A stretch of 64,000 bases of DNA from Fodinibacter sp963730365 (GTDB lineage Bacteria > Actinomycetota > Actinomycetes > Actinomycetales > Dermatophilaceae): NCBI GenBank assembly GCA_963730365.1, contig CAVSRM010000008.1:124001-188000 (forward strand). Direction: 5' to 3'. Both the position numbers and the translations under genes were made by a program. This document shows, one piece after another, positions 42,492-49,962 of this stretch. A model generated the notes under the pieces. The model made no database searches and was not told the origin of the DNA. It saw nothing but the letters and a program-made list of their open reading frames with translations. Position 1 is the first letter of the stretch. Every line of letters starts with the position of its first letter.

Positions 42492-44543
42492 TCACCCTCG
42501 GACCGGACCGACCGACTCCGGCACGCCGTCGACCCCGGCGATCGCGTCCTCCTCGTCGACGTCCGCGGCCGCCCCGGCGAACTGCGCGGCGTACAACCGG
42601 GCGAACGCGCCACCGGCCTCGAGGAGCTCGGCGTGTGCTCCTCGCTCGACGATGCGCCCGTCCTCCATCACGAGGATGAGGTCGGCGTCGCGGATCGTGG
42701 ACAGGCGGTGGGCGATGACGAAGCTCGTGCGGTCCGAGCGCAACGCCGACATCGCGTGCTGGACCAGCAGCTCGGTGCGGGTGTCGACCGAGGAGGTCGC
42801 CTCGTCGAGGATGAGCAGGGACGGGGCGGCGAGGAAGGCCCTCGCGATGGTGATGAGCTGCCGCTCACCCGCACTGATGTTGTCCGCCTCGGCGTTGAGC
42901 ACGGTGTCATAGCCGTCGGGGAGTGAGTGCACGAAGCGGTCGACGTACGTCGCTCGGGCGGCGTCGTGGATCTCCTCCTCCGTGGCACCGGGCCGGCCGT
43001 AGGCGATGTTCTCCCGGATCGTTCCGCCGAAGAGCCAGGTGTCCTGGAGGACCATCCCGATCCGGGACCTCAGGTCGTGCCGGGTGAGGTGGGTGATGTC
43101 GACGCCGTCGAGCGTGATCCGACCCTCGTTCAGCTCGTAGAAGCGCAGCACGAGGTTGACCAGGGTCGTCTTCCCCGCACCGGTCGGGCCCACGATGGCG
43201 ACCGTCTGGCCGGGCTCGACATGGAGGTCGAGGTCCTCGATGAGGGGGGTGTCCGGGCGGTAGGAGAAGGAGACCCCCTCGAAGGACACCCTGCCCTTGG
43301 GGTCCTCGATGCGGACGGGCTCGTCGATGTCGGGCTCCTGCTCCGGCTCGTCGAGCACCTCGAACACCCGCTCCGCCGAGGCGACACCGCTCTGCACGAG
43401 GTTGGCCATCGAGGCCACCTGGGTGAGCGGCTGGGTGAACTGGCGGGAGTACTGGATGAAGGCCTGCACGTCGCCGAGGCTCATCGAGCCCGTCGCGACC
43501 CGGATCCCGCCGAGCACGGCGATGACGACGTAGTTGAGGTTCCCGATGAACATCATCGTCGGCATGATGGTGCCGCTGATGAACTGGGCGCGGAAGCTGG
43601 CGTGCTGGAGGGCGTCGTTGCGTACGGCGAACTCGCGGTCCTTGTCCTCCTGACGCCCGAAGACCTTGACGAGCTCGTGTCCGGTGAAGGTCTCCTCGAC
43701 CACGCCGTTGACCTCGCCGGTGCTCTTCCACTGCTGGATGAAGTGCTTCTGCGAGCGCTTGCCGATCATCGCGGTGACGACCATGGTGACGGGGATCGTG
43801 ACGAGGGCGAGGATCGCCAGGAGCGGGGAGATGTAGATCATCATCGCCACCATGGCGACGACCGTGAGCAGGGACGTCAACAGCTGGCTGAGGGTCTGCT
43901 GGAGGCTCTGGGCCACGTTGTCGATGTCGTTGGTCACCCGGCTGAGCAGCTCACCACGAGGCTGGCCGTCGAAGTAGGGCAGGGGCAGGCGGGTGAGCTT
44001 GTCCTCGACGTCACGACGCAACCGGAAGATCGTCCGGTTGACGACCCCGGTGAGCACCAGTCCCTGGAACAGCTGCAGCACGGCCGCGACCACGTAGATG
44101 CCCAGGACCAGGAGCAGGACCCGCGCGAGCGCTCCGAAGTCGATGCCCTGGCCGGGCACCACGTCGTTCATCGCCGAGAGCATGTCGGCGACGCGGTCCT
44201 CACCCTGGGCGCGCAGGCCTGCGACCGCCTCCTGCTGGGTGACGCCGGCCGGGATCTGGCTGCTGAAGATGCCCGCGAAGATCAGGTCGGTCGCAGAGCC
44301 CAGGATCTTGGGTCCGATGGCATTGAGCAGCACGCTCCCCACCCCGAGCGCCAACACGCCCCAGACGAGGAGGCGCTCGGGCCGGAGCAGGCCGAGAACG
44401 CGCTTGGCGGATGGGCCGAAGTTCTGGGACTTCTCCGCCGGCATCCCGATCTGCGCGTGCGGCGGGCCGCCGCGGCGCACGGCGCCCGGTCCGCGGCGCT
44501 CCTCCGCGGCCTTCTCCTCGGCCGTCTTGAGCTGCTCGCTCAC
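42492..44543 (-). CDS. ABC exporter half-transporter with catalytic Glu but non-canonical signature
   Basis: The 683-residue protein has an N-terminal cytosolic tail (about 50 residues), six membrane helices (about 58-350) and an NBD: Walker A GPTGAGKTTLV, Q-loop VLQDTW, signature NISAGERQLITIA and Walker B LLILDEATSSVD, H-loop IAHRLS. The signature departs from LSGGQ while the catalytic Glu is kept. It starts within the stop codon of the partner gene (ATGA). Together they should form a TM287/288- or LmrCD-like heterodimeric exporter with one active ATP site. The substrate is unknown; a TetR gene precedes the pair. Confidence 0.93.
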   Translation of the reverse strand: MSEQLKTAEEKAAEERRGPGAVRRGGPPHAQIGMPAEKSQNFGPSAKRVLGLLRPERLLVWGVLALGVGSVLLNAIGPKILGSATDLIFAGIFSSQIPAGVTQQEAVAGLRAQGEDRVADMLSAMNDVVPGQGIDFGALARVLLLVLGIYVVAAVLQLFQGLVLTGVVNRTIFRLRRDVEDKLTRLPLPYFDGQPRGELLSRVTNDIDNVAQSLQQTLSQLLTSLLTVVAMVAMMIYISPLLAILALVTIPVTMVVTAMIGKRSQKHFIQQWKSTGEVNGVVEETFTGHELVKVFGRQEDKDREFAVRNDALQHASFRAQFISGTIMPTMMFIGNLNYVVIAVLGGIRVATGSMSLGDVQAFIQYSRQFTQPLTQVASMANLVQSGVASAERVFEVLDEPEQEPDIDEPVRIEDPKGRVSFEGVSFSYRPDTPLIEDLDLHVEPGQTVAIVGPTGAGKTTLVNLVLRFYELNEGRITLDGVDITHLTRHDLRSRIGMVLQDTWLFGGTIRENIAYGRPGATEEEIHDAARATYVDRFVHSLPDGYDTVLNAEADNISAGERQLITIARAFLAAPSLLILDEATSSVDTRTELLVQHAMSALRSDRTSFVIAHRLSTIRDADLILVMEDGRIVERGAHAELLEAGGAFARLYAAQFAGAAADVDEEDAIAGVDGVPESVGPVRG

Positions 44544-46273
44544 GCCGCCTCCTCCATCGCCTGCTGGCTCTCGACGATCTCGAGGTACGTCGGGCAGGTC
44601 TCCAGGAGCTCGTCGTGGGTACCGGTGCCGACGACCGCACCGTCGTCGAGCACGACGATGCGGTCGGCCCGGACGATGCTCGAGATCCGTTGGGCCACGA
44701 CGATGACGACGGCATCCCGGGTCACCGGTCGCAAGGCCGCGCGGAGGCGGGCATCCGTCGCGACGTCCAGCGCCGAGAACGCGTCGTCGAAGAGGTAGAC
44801 GTCGGCCCGGCGCACCAGCGCCCGGGCGATCGCGAGCCGCTGGCGCTGACCGCCCGACACGTTGGTCCCACCCTGCGCGATCGTCGCGTCGAGGCCGCCC
44901 GGCATCGCTGCGACGAAGTCGTCGGCCTGGGCCACCCGCAGCGCCGCCCAGAGCTCCTCGTCAGTGGCGTTCTCATCGCCGAAGCGCAGGTTGGACGCGA
45001 CGGTTCCGGTGAAGAGGTAGGGCTTCTGCGGCACGAGGCCGAACCGGGACCACAGGTCCTGCAGCGCGGCGTCGCGGATGTCGACACCGCCCAGCAGCAC
45101 CTGCCCGGACGTCACGTCGTGAAGGCGCGAGATGAGGCCCACCAAGGTGGTCTTCCCGGCACCCGTGGAGCCGACGATCGCCGTGGTCGTGCCAGGTTCG
45201 GCGACCAGCGACACCTCACGGAGGACCGGCTCCTCCGCCCCGGGGTAGGCGAAGGTGACCCCTCGGAGCTCGACGCCGGTCCGGCCGCGGGGGATGGCCA
45301 CCGGAGCGGTCGGGGCGTGCACCGACGACTCGGTGTCCAGCACCTCCTGGATGCGCCCGGCCGACACCGAGGCCCTCGGGATCATCATCGACATGAACGT
45401 CGCCATCATCACGGACATGAGGATCTGGATGAGGTAGGCCATGAACGCCGTGAGCGCCCCGATCTGCATCTGGCCGTCCTCGATCCGCTGGGCGCCGAAC
45501 CAGAGCACCGCGACGGTCGAGGCGTTGAAGATCACCATGACGACCGGGAAGGCCAGCGCCATCAGCCGACCCACCGCCAGTGCGGTGCCGGTGTAGGTGC
45601 GGTTGGCCACCGCGAAGCGCTCGCGCTCGACGTCCTCGCGCACGAAGGCTCGGACGACCCGGATGCCGGTGATCTGCTCCCGAAGGATCCTGTTGACCGA
45701 GTCCACGGCCTTCTGCATCGCCTGGAAGTGCGGGATCATCCGCGCGATGATCAGGCCGACGGCGATCGCGAGGGCCGGCACGGCGATGGCGACGAGCCAC
45801 GAGAGGCCGATGTCCTCACGCAGGGCCATGAAGATGCCACCGACCATCATGATCGGGGCCGACACCATGATCGCGAGGAACATGTAGACGACCTGCTGCA
45901 CCTGCGTGACGTCGTTGGTGTTGCGCGAGATCAGCGTCGGCGCTCCGAACCGCGACAGCTCCTGGGCCGAGAAGTCACCGACCCGGTGGAACAGGGATGC
46001 GCGCAGGTCCCGGCCCATCGACGCGGACGTCTGGGCACCGATCCGGGTGGCCGCGATCGTGGCCACGATCTGCACGAGGGACACGGCGAGCATCGCTGCG
46101 CCGGTGCGCACGATGAAGCCGATGTTCCCGACCGCGACCCCTTCGTCGATGATCCGCCCGTTGAGGCTCGGGAGATAGAGGGAGGCCAGGGTGGCCACGA
46201 GCTGGAGGACGAGGAGCACAGCGAGCAGGCCGGCATACGGGCGCAGGTGCTCGCGGACGAGGCGGTAGAGCAT
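44540..46273 (-). CDS. ABC exporter half-transporter with degenerate Walker B
   Basis: The 577-residue partner has six membrane helices (about 15-310) and an NBD: Walker A GSTGAGKTTLV, Q-loop LVPQKPYL, canonical signature VSGGQRQRLAIA, but Walker B reads VYLFDDAFSALD, with Asp where the catalytic Glu should be, and the H-loop is VAQRIS (Gln in place of His). This is the degenerate-site half of an asymmetric exporter, complementary to the neighbour. Its ATG shares a base with the TetR stop (TGATG). Confidence 0.93.
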   Translation of the reverse strand: MLYRLVREHLRPYAGLLAVLLVLQLVATLASLYLPSLNGRIIDEGVAVGNIGFIVRTGAAMLAVSLVQIVATIAATRIGAQTSASMGRDLRASLFHRVGDFSAQELSRFGAPTLISRNTNDVTQVQQVVYMFLAIMVSAPIMMVGGIFMALREDIGLSWLVAIAVPALAIAVGLIIARMIPHFQAMQKAVDSVNRILREQITGIRVVRAFVREDVERERFAVANRTYTGTALAVGRLMALAFPVVMVIFNASTVAVLWFGAQRIEDGQMQIGALTAFMAYLIQILMSVMMATFMSMMIPRASVSAGRIQEVLDTESSVHAPTAPVAIPRGRTGVELRGVTFAYPGAEEPVLREVSLVAEPGTTTAIVGSTGAGKTTLVGLISRLHDVTSGQVLLGGVDIRDAALQDLWSRFGLVPQKPYLFTGTVASNLRFGDENATDEELWAALRVAQADDFVAAMPGGLDATIAQGGTNVSGGQRQRLAIARALVRRADVYLFDDAFSALDVATDARLRAALRPVTRDAVVIVVAQRISSIVRADRIVVLDDGAVVGTGTHDELLETCPTYLEIVESQQAMEEAA

Positions 46274-46866
46274 CAGCGAGCCTCTCGGGTGCCGTCGAGG
46301 ACGACCGAGACGATCCGGTCCGGCGTGAGGGGCCGACCGGGGAAGAACGGGTGGACGCTCGAGAGCGTGAGGTGCGCGAGAACCTCGACGACCTCGCCGG
46401 CCGGGAGTCGCAGGGAGCCGGCGTCGTCGCCGATCAGGTCTTCGATGGCGGCCGCGACCTCAGGATCGGCGCCGTGCCCTCGCCGCGGTGGCCCGCCGGT
46501 ATGCCGGTCGTGGGGAGGCAGGGGACCGGCAGCGCGGATCGAGGTCATCAGGTCGACGAGCCGCCCCACGTGCGCCTGCATCACCGTGACCGCCTCCACC
46601 AGCCGGGCGTCGAGCGGCTGGTCGCGGTCGATCGCGCGAAGCCGGCGCACGGCGTCGGTCGTGTCGAACGCCGATGCCGCACAGGCGTGAACCAGTTCGT
46701 CCTTGCTGCCGAAGGCCCGGAACACCGTGCCCTCGGCGATGCCCGCCGCCTCGGCGACCTGCCGTGTCGTCAGCGCCGCGCCGTGTTCGCGCAGGAGGGG
46801 GATCGTCACCTCGATGAGCGACGCCCGACGCTCGTCAGGGCTCAGGGCGGGGGCGCGAGGGGTCAT
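46273..46866 (-). CDS. TetR/AcrR-family repressor of the ABC exporter operon
   Basis: The 197-residue protein has an N-terminal HTH (about residues 12-58: LIEVTIPLLREHGAALTTRQ, AGIAEGTVFRAFGSKDELV) and a helical ligand domain with a Pro/Gly/His-rich insert (about 115-130). It is the first gene of a three-gene overlapping operon with the two ABC halves. A perfect 9-bp-arm palindrome lies immediately upstream of its -10, so it most likely represses itself and the exporter, released by a transported drug. Confidence 0.93.
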   Translation of the reverse strand: MTPRAPALSPDERRASLIEVTIPLLREHGAALTTRQVAEAAGIAEGTVFRAFGSKDELVHACAASAFDTTDAVRRLRAIDRDQPLDARLVEAVTVMQAHVGRLVDLMTSIRAAGPLPPHDRHTGGPPRRGHGADPEVAAAIEDLIGDDAGSLRLPAGEVVEVLAHLTLSSVHPFFPGRPLTPDRIVSVVLDGTREAR

Positions 46867-46872
46867 CGGGAC

Positions 46873-46901
46873 AGCATAAGTGAGTGAGCACTCACTCACA
46901 A
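46873..46901 (-). promoter_or_regulatory. TetR operator inside the promoter of the exporter operon
   Basis: On the minus strand TTGTGA (46896-46901) and TATGCT (46873-46878) are 17 bases apart. The spacer is occupied by the palindrome GTGAGTGAG-TG-CTCACTCAC (46880-46899). The -10 ends 6 bases before the TetR ATG, so the transcript is probably leaderless. Binding of the repressor would block polymerase directly. Confidence 0.8.
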
Positions 46902-46940
46902 CTCGTTTTCCTCACCGGCACGCGGCGAGCTGCGCGGAGC

Positions 46941-48443
46941 TCAGCGGACGAGCAGGCCGTCCTTGGCTGCGTCCCGCACGAACGTGACCACCTCGGCGGA
47001 CACGGACTCTCCCGGGAGGTCGAGCACACCGGCGATCGCCGCTGCGGCCGTCCCCGCGCTGAGGTCGCCGTCGCACACCGAGACGAAGGCCGCGGTGACC
47101 GTGGACAGGGACAGGTGTCGACGCAGGCCGCCCCCCTGACGCAGGATGATCGCCGACGGGTCGGAGGCGCCCGGCATCGTGTGCCGTTCCTCGTGCACGT
47201 CGGTGGCGCAGCGCCAGGTCTCGCGCAGCACGTCGGAGTCGCCGGCCCCGGCGAGCCACGTGCGCGCGTCGAGCCCGGCAAGGACCGACGGCCCCATCGG
47301 AGACTCCACGGGCCACGGGACGTCCATGAGGTCGAGGAAGGGCTCGCGGTCGGTGCGGGGCCGCTGCAGGGTGATCACCCCGAAGCCGATGGACCCGACG
47401 TCGCGGGCCTCGAAGTCGTCCAGCCAGGCGGCATACATCGTGTTGAAGTCCGCCGTGCCGGGGTGGTGTCCCCCGTCGCGGGCCCAGGTCTCGGCGTACT
47501 CCGCGGGGTCCTGCACCTCGCGCTGCACCACCCAGGCGTCCAGTCCGGTGCCACTCAGCCAGGCACCGACCCGGTCGATCCAGGCCTCGCCGACGCCGAC
47601 CTCCCAGTTGCCGAGGAACTGCGCGATGCCGCCTGGCTCGAGGTGCGCGCCCACCGATGTCACGAGGTCGCGCACCACCGCGTCACCAGCTGCCCCACCG
47701 TCGCGGTACTCGAACAGCGGCACCGCACCGGAGCGCGGCGTGATGACGAACGGGGGGTTGCTCACCACGAGACCGAACCGCTCCCCCGCCACGGGGTCGA
47801 GCATCGACCCCGAGCGGATGTCCCACTCCGCCTCGTCGAGGGCGGCGTTGAAGCCGGCGTAGCCGAGGGCTCGTTCCGAGAGGTCGGTGACGACGACCTC
47901 GTCCGCGTGCGCACCCAGGTGGAGCGCCTGCACACCGGAGCCGGTGCCCAGGTCCAGGGCTCGTGCGACGTGGGGTCGGGGCGTCCACGAGGCGAGCGTG
48001 GCCGAGGCCCCGCCGATGCCCAGCACGTGGTCCGGGTCGAGGGGCCGTCCCGTGGCCAGCTCACCGAGGTCGGAGGCGACCCACCAGTAGGACCCGTCGG
48101 CGGCATACGGGCGCAGGTCGCACAGCGCCACCACCCCGTCCCCCTCCGGTGCCACCAACCCGAGCTCGATGGCCCCCGCCACGGTCAGGGAGGGGAGGGC
48201 CACGGCGGCCTCGGACGCGTCGACCGGGTCGCCCAGGGTGAACAGCCGGACCAGCACGGCCGACGGGTGCGTCGACTGGGCGGTGACCCGCTGCGCCGGG
48301 AGGGTCTGTTCCCGGTCGAGGGCGGCTGCGGCCAGCGGTCCGAGGAGGTCCGTGACACCGGCCACCGTGAAACCGGAGGAGACCAGGTCAGAGCGGAGCA
48401 GAGCCAGGAGGCGCTGGTCGACGCGGGGCGTGTGGGTGCTCAT
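46941..48443 (-). CDS. N5/N6-type methyltransferase (HemK-like NPPF motif), target unknown
   Basis: The 500-residue protein has an N-terminal helical domain (about 1-150), then a class I methyltransferase core with motif I ARALDLGTGSGVQALHLGAH (about residue 165) and the amide/N6-methylation motif VVSNPPFVI (about residue 230), and a C-terminal domain of about 200 residues. NPPF/Y enzymes methylate glutamine side chains, adenine or rRNA guanine; which one cannot be read here. ATG at 48443 lies 8 bases after TACGCT. It ends 75 bases from the divergent tetR gene. Confidence 0.87.
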   Translation of the reverse strand: MSTHTPRVDQRLLALLRSDLVSSGFTVAGVTDLLGPLAAAALDREQTLPAQRVTAQSTHPSAVLVRLFTLGDPVDASEAAVALPSLTVAGAIELGLVAPEGDGVVALCDLRPYAADGSYWWVASDLGELATGRPLDPDHVLGIGGASATLASWTPRPHVARALDLGTGSGVQALHLGAHADEVVVTDLSERALGYAGFNAALDEAEWDIRSGSMLDPVAGERFGLVVSNPPFVITPRSGAVPLFEYRDGGAAGDAVVRDLVTSVGAHLEPGGIAQFLGNWEVGVGEAWIDRVGAWLSGTGLDAWVVQREVQDPAEYAETWARDGGHHPGTADFNTMYAAWLDDFEARDVGSIGFGVITLQRPRTDREPFLDLMDVPWPVESPMGPSVLAGLDARTWLAGAGDSDVLRETWRCATDVHEERHTMPGASDPSAIILRQGGGLRRHLSLSTVTAAFVSVCDGDLSAGTAAAAIAGVLDLPGESVSAEVVTFVRDAAKDGLLVR

Positions 48444-48451
48444 CGAGGACG

Positions 48452-48457
48452 AGCGTA
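48452..48457 (-). promoter_or_regulatory. Candidate -10 (TACGCT) for the NPPF methyltransferase
   Basis: The minus-strand TACGCT ends 8 bases before the ATG at 48443. Confidence 0.35.
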
Positions 48458-48510
48458 TGCCGTCGCGGGCCCGGACCCCCAAACCCCGCCCCGCTCCCCG
48501 TGATCTCGCG

Positions 48511-48660
48511 CCCGGACACCATCGCGGCCGAACGCGGTGAGGTCACCCGGCGGGCTCGGGCCGAGAACGCCATCCACCCGTTTGAACACCATGGCGGCCA
48601 AACGCACCACCGGCGCCCAACACCAAACGCCATCCACCTGTTTGAACACCATGGCGGCCA
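48511..48660. repeat. Left cluster of 60-bp repeats (two good copies and one decayed)
   Basis: Two copies of CATCCACC(C/T)G followed by TTTGAACACCATGGCGGCCA lie at 48571-48600 and 48631-48660, exactly 60 bases apart; a decayed copy (CCCGGACACCATCGCGGCCG) is at 48511-48530. Each core is an imperfect palindrome, GTTTG-4nt-CCATGG-4nt-CAAAC. They are in the same orientation as the cluster at 49.7 kb, on the other side of the AbiEi-like gene. Confidence 0.88.
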
Positions 48661-48675
48661 ACGCGCGCCGGGCGG

Positions 48676-49635
48676 TCAGCCGACGCAGGGGTCGCTGCCC
48701 CCGAACCAGGTGCTGCGACGCTGAGGTTTCACCCCGGCACTCATGAGGATCGAGAGGAGCCGGCGACCGTCGCATGCGTCCCGCCATGTCCAGCGGGCCA
48801 CCTGCAGGCCCAGGCGCCGCAGCCGGTCCTCCCGGGTCTTCTCCGCCCACAGCACCCGTCCGGCCCGATCCCCGGGCAGCCCCTCGGGCACGGCGTACTT
48901 CACCCGGCCGTCGAACTCCCCCACGATGTCCTCCCACCCGAAGTCCACGTCACCCACGTATCCGTCGACGTCGCTGAACGGGACCTGCAGGTCGGGTCGG
49001 GGCAGGTTGAGCAGGAACATCTGGGCCCGGGACAGGCTCTCGCCGGCGGACATGCTGCGCGGGTCGGCGAGGTCGCACACGAGGGTCGCTCGACTCCGAC
49101 CGGGCGCCCTGCGGGGGACTGCGGCCAGCTCCGCGGTGAGCTCGGAAGCCGTACAGAGACCGTGCCGGAGCGCGTGGTCAGCGGCGGCAACGCCGTTGGC
49201 GAGGGACGTGGAGCGTGCGACATCCAGGACCGTGCGCGCCGGCGAGGTCACCTGCAGGCCTCCGACCTCCCTGGGGGAGTCCTCGGCGCCCACGTGCTTG
49301 ACGACGAGCCGGGAGGACCTCACCCGCTCGTCGCTGACGAGCGCGTCGGCACGGGCCGGCCAGGGATCGACACCCGGCAGCCCCCAGACCGCGGCGGCCG
49401 AGGTGTGCGAGAACACGGGCGGGTGGTCGGTGTCGCACCGCACGGCAGTCGCATGGACGAAGGCCGCGTGCCGCTGGACCGGCGTCAACGGATCCCAGTC
49501 GGTGCGCAGCATCCAGATGCCGTGCCTCACCCGCACGTACTCGGCTGCACCGGGCGTGACTCCCGCGACCCGGAGGGCACCCGCTCTCAGGAGCACGGCC
49601 GGGTCGAACGGGAGAGGTGTCGAGGCGCCGAGCAT
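48676..49635 (-). CDS. AbiEi-like wHTH plus PD-(D/E)xK nuclease-fold protein
   Basis: The 319-residue protein has an AbiEi-type N-terminus (about residues 12-45, ending YVRVRHGIWML), a middle domain typical of AbiEi/DUF559-like actinobacterial proteins (FSHTSAAAVWGLP, TSPARTVLDVA, AADHALRHG) and a C-terminal Vsr/DUF559-like nuclease pattern: GDVDFGWEDIVGEFDGRVKY (D231, E240, D242, K245) then WAEKTREDRLRRLG. The putative metal residues are intact. No AbiEii nucleotidyltransferase toxin is adjacent. ATG at 49635 is used; the frame is open further up through the repeats, but that translation is repeat-derived. Possible roles are regulator, antitoxin or nuclease in defence. It is flanked on both sides by 60-bp repeats. 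Confidence 0.82.
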   Translation of the reverse strand: MLGASTPLPFDPAVLLRAGALRVAGVTPGAAEYVRVRHGIWMLRTDWDPLTPVQRHAAFVHATAVRCDTDHPPVFSHTSAAAVWGLPGVDPWPARADALVSDERVRSSRLVVKHVGAEDSPREVGGLQVTSPARTVLDVARSTSLANGVAAADHALRHGLCTASELTAELAAVPRRAPGRSRATLVCDLADPRSMSAGESLSRAQMFLLNLPRPDLQVPFSDVDGYVGDVDFGWEDIVGEFDGRVKYAVPEGLPGDRAGRVLWAEKTREDRLRRLGLQVARWTWRDACDGRRLLSILMSAGVKPQRRSTWFGGSDPCVG

Positions 49636-49730
49636 CGACCCACCGTGGCACGATCGCCGACCACCATCGCGGAGTTCTCCACAGGGTGCGGTGTCGACAT
49701 CCGCGACGCCCCCCCCCCGCTCGGAACCGC

Positions 49731-49880
49731 CGTTTGAACACCATGGCGGCCAGACGCACCACCGGCAGCCACACCCAGGCGCCATCCACCCGTTTGGACA
49801 CCATGGCGGCCAGACGCACCACCGGCAGCCACAACCAGGCGCCATCCACCCGTTTGGGCACCATGGCGGCCAAACGCGGT
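49731..49880. repeat. Right cluster of 60-bp tandem repeats (three copies)
   Basis: Copies begin at 49731, 49791 and 49851 with a strict 60-bp period; the first two are full length and nearly identical, the third stops after the palindromic core. The core is CGTTTG(A/G)(A/G)CACCATGGCGGCC, then a shared linker ACGCACCACCGGCAGCCAC and GCGCCATCCACC. They lie between the AbiEi-like gene start and the hppA stop, upstream of the former. Confidence 0.92.
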
Positions 49881-49962
49881 GAGGCACGGGGCGGGGGACG
49901 CCCGGAGACAGCGACGGGGACGAACCCCTCGCGGGGTCCGTCCCCGTCCGGGGTGGCGGCCG

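Noticed and set aside
49741..49750. GCCGCCATGG in the repeats on the minus strand matches the eukaryotic Kozak sequence
   Set aside because: Coincidence in GC-rich DNA; meaningless in a bacterium.
48511..49880. CRISPR-like array: about 37-nt conserved plus 23-nt linker with strict 60-bp period
   Set aside because: The linkers are nearly identical between copies, there are only two or three copies per cluster, and no cas gene is present. These are ordinary tandem repeats.
49636..49887. Longer N-terminus for the AbiEi-like protein through the right-hand repeats (Trp-Cys-rich 20-residue repeats)
   Set aside because: The open frame arises because 60 bp is a multiple of three; the composition (many Trp and Cys) is unlike the rest, and the family begins near ATG 49635.
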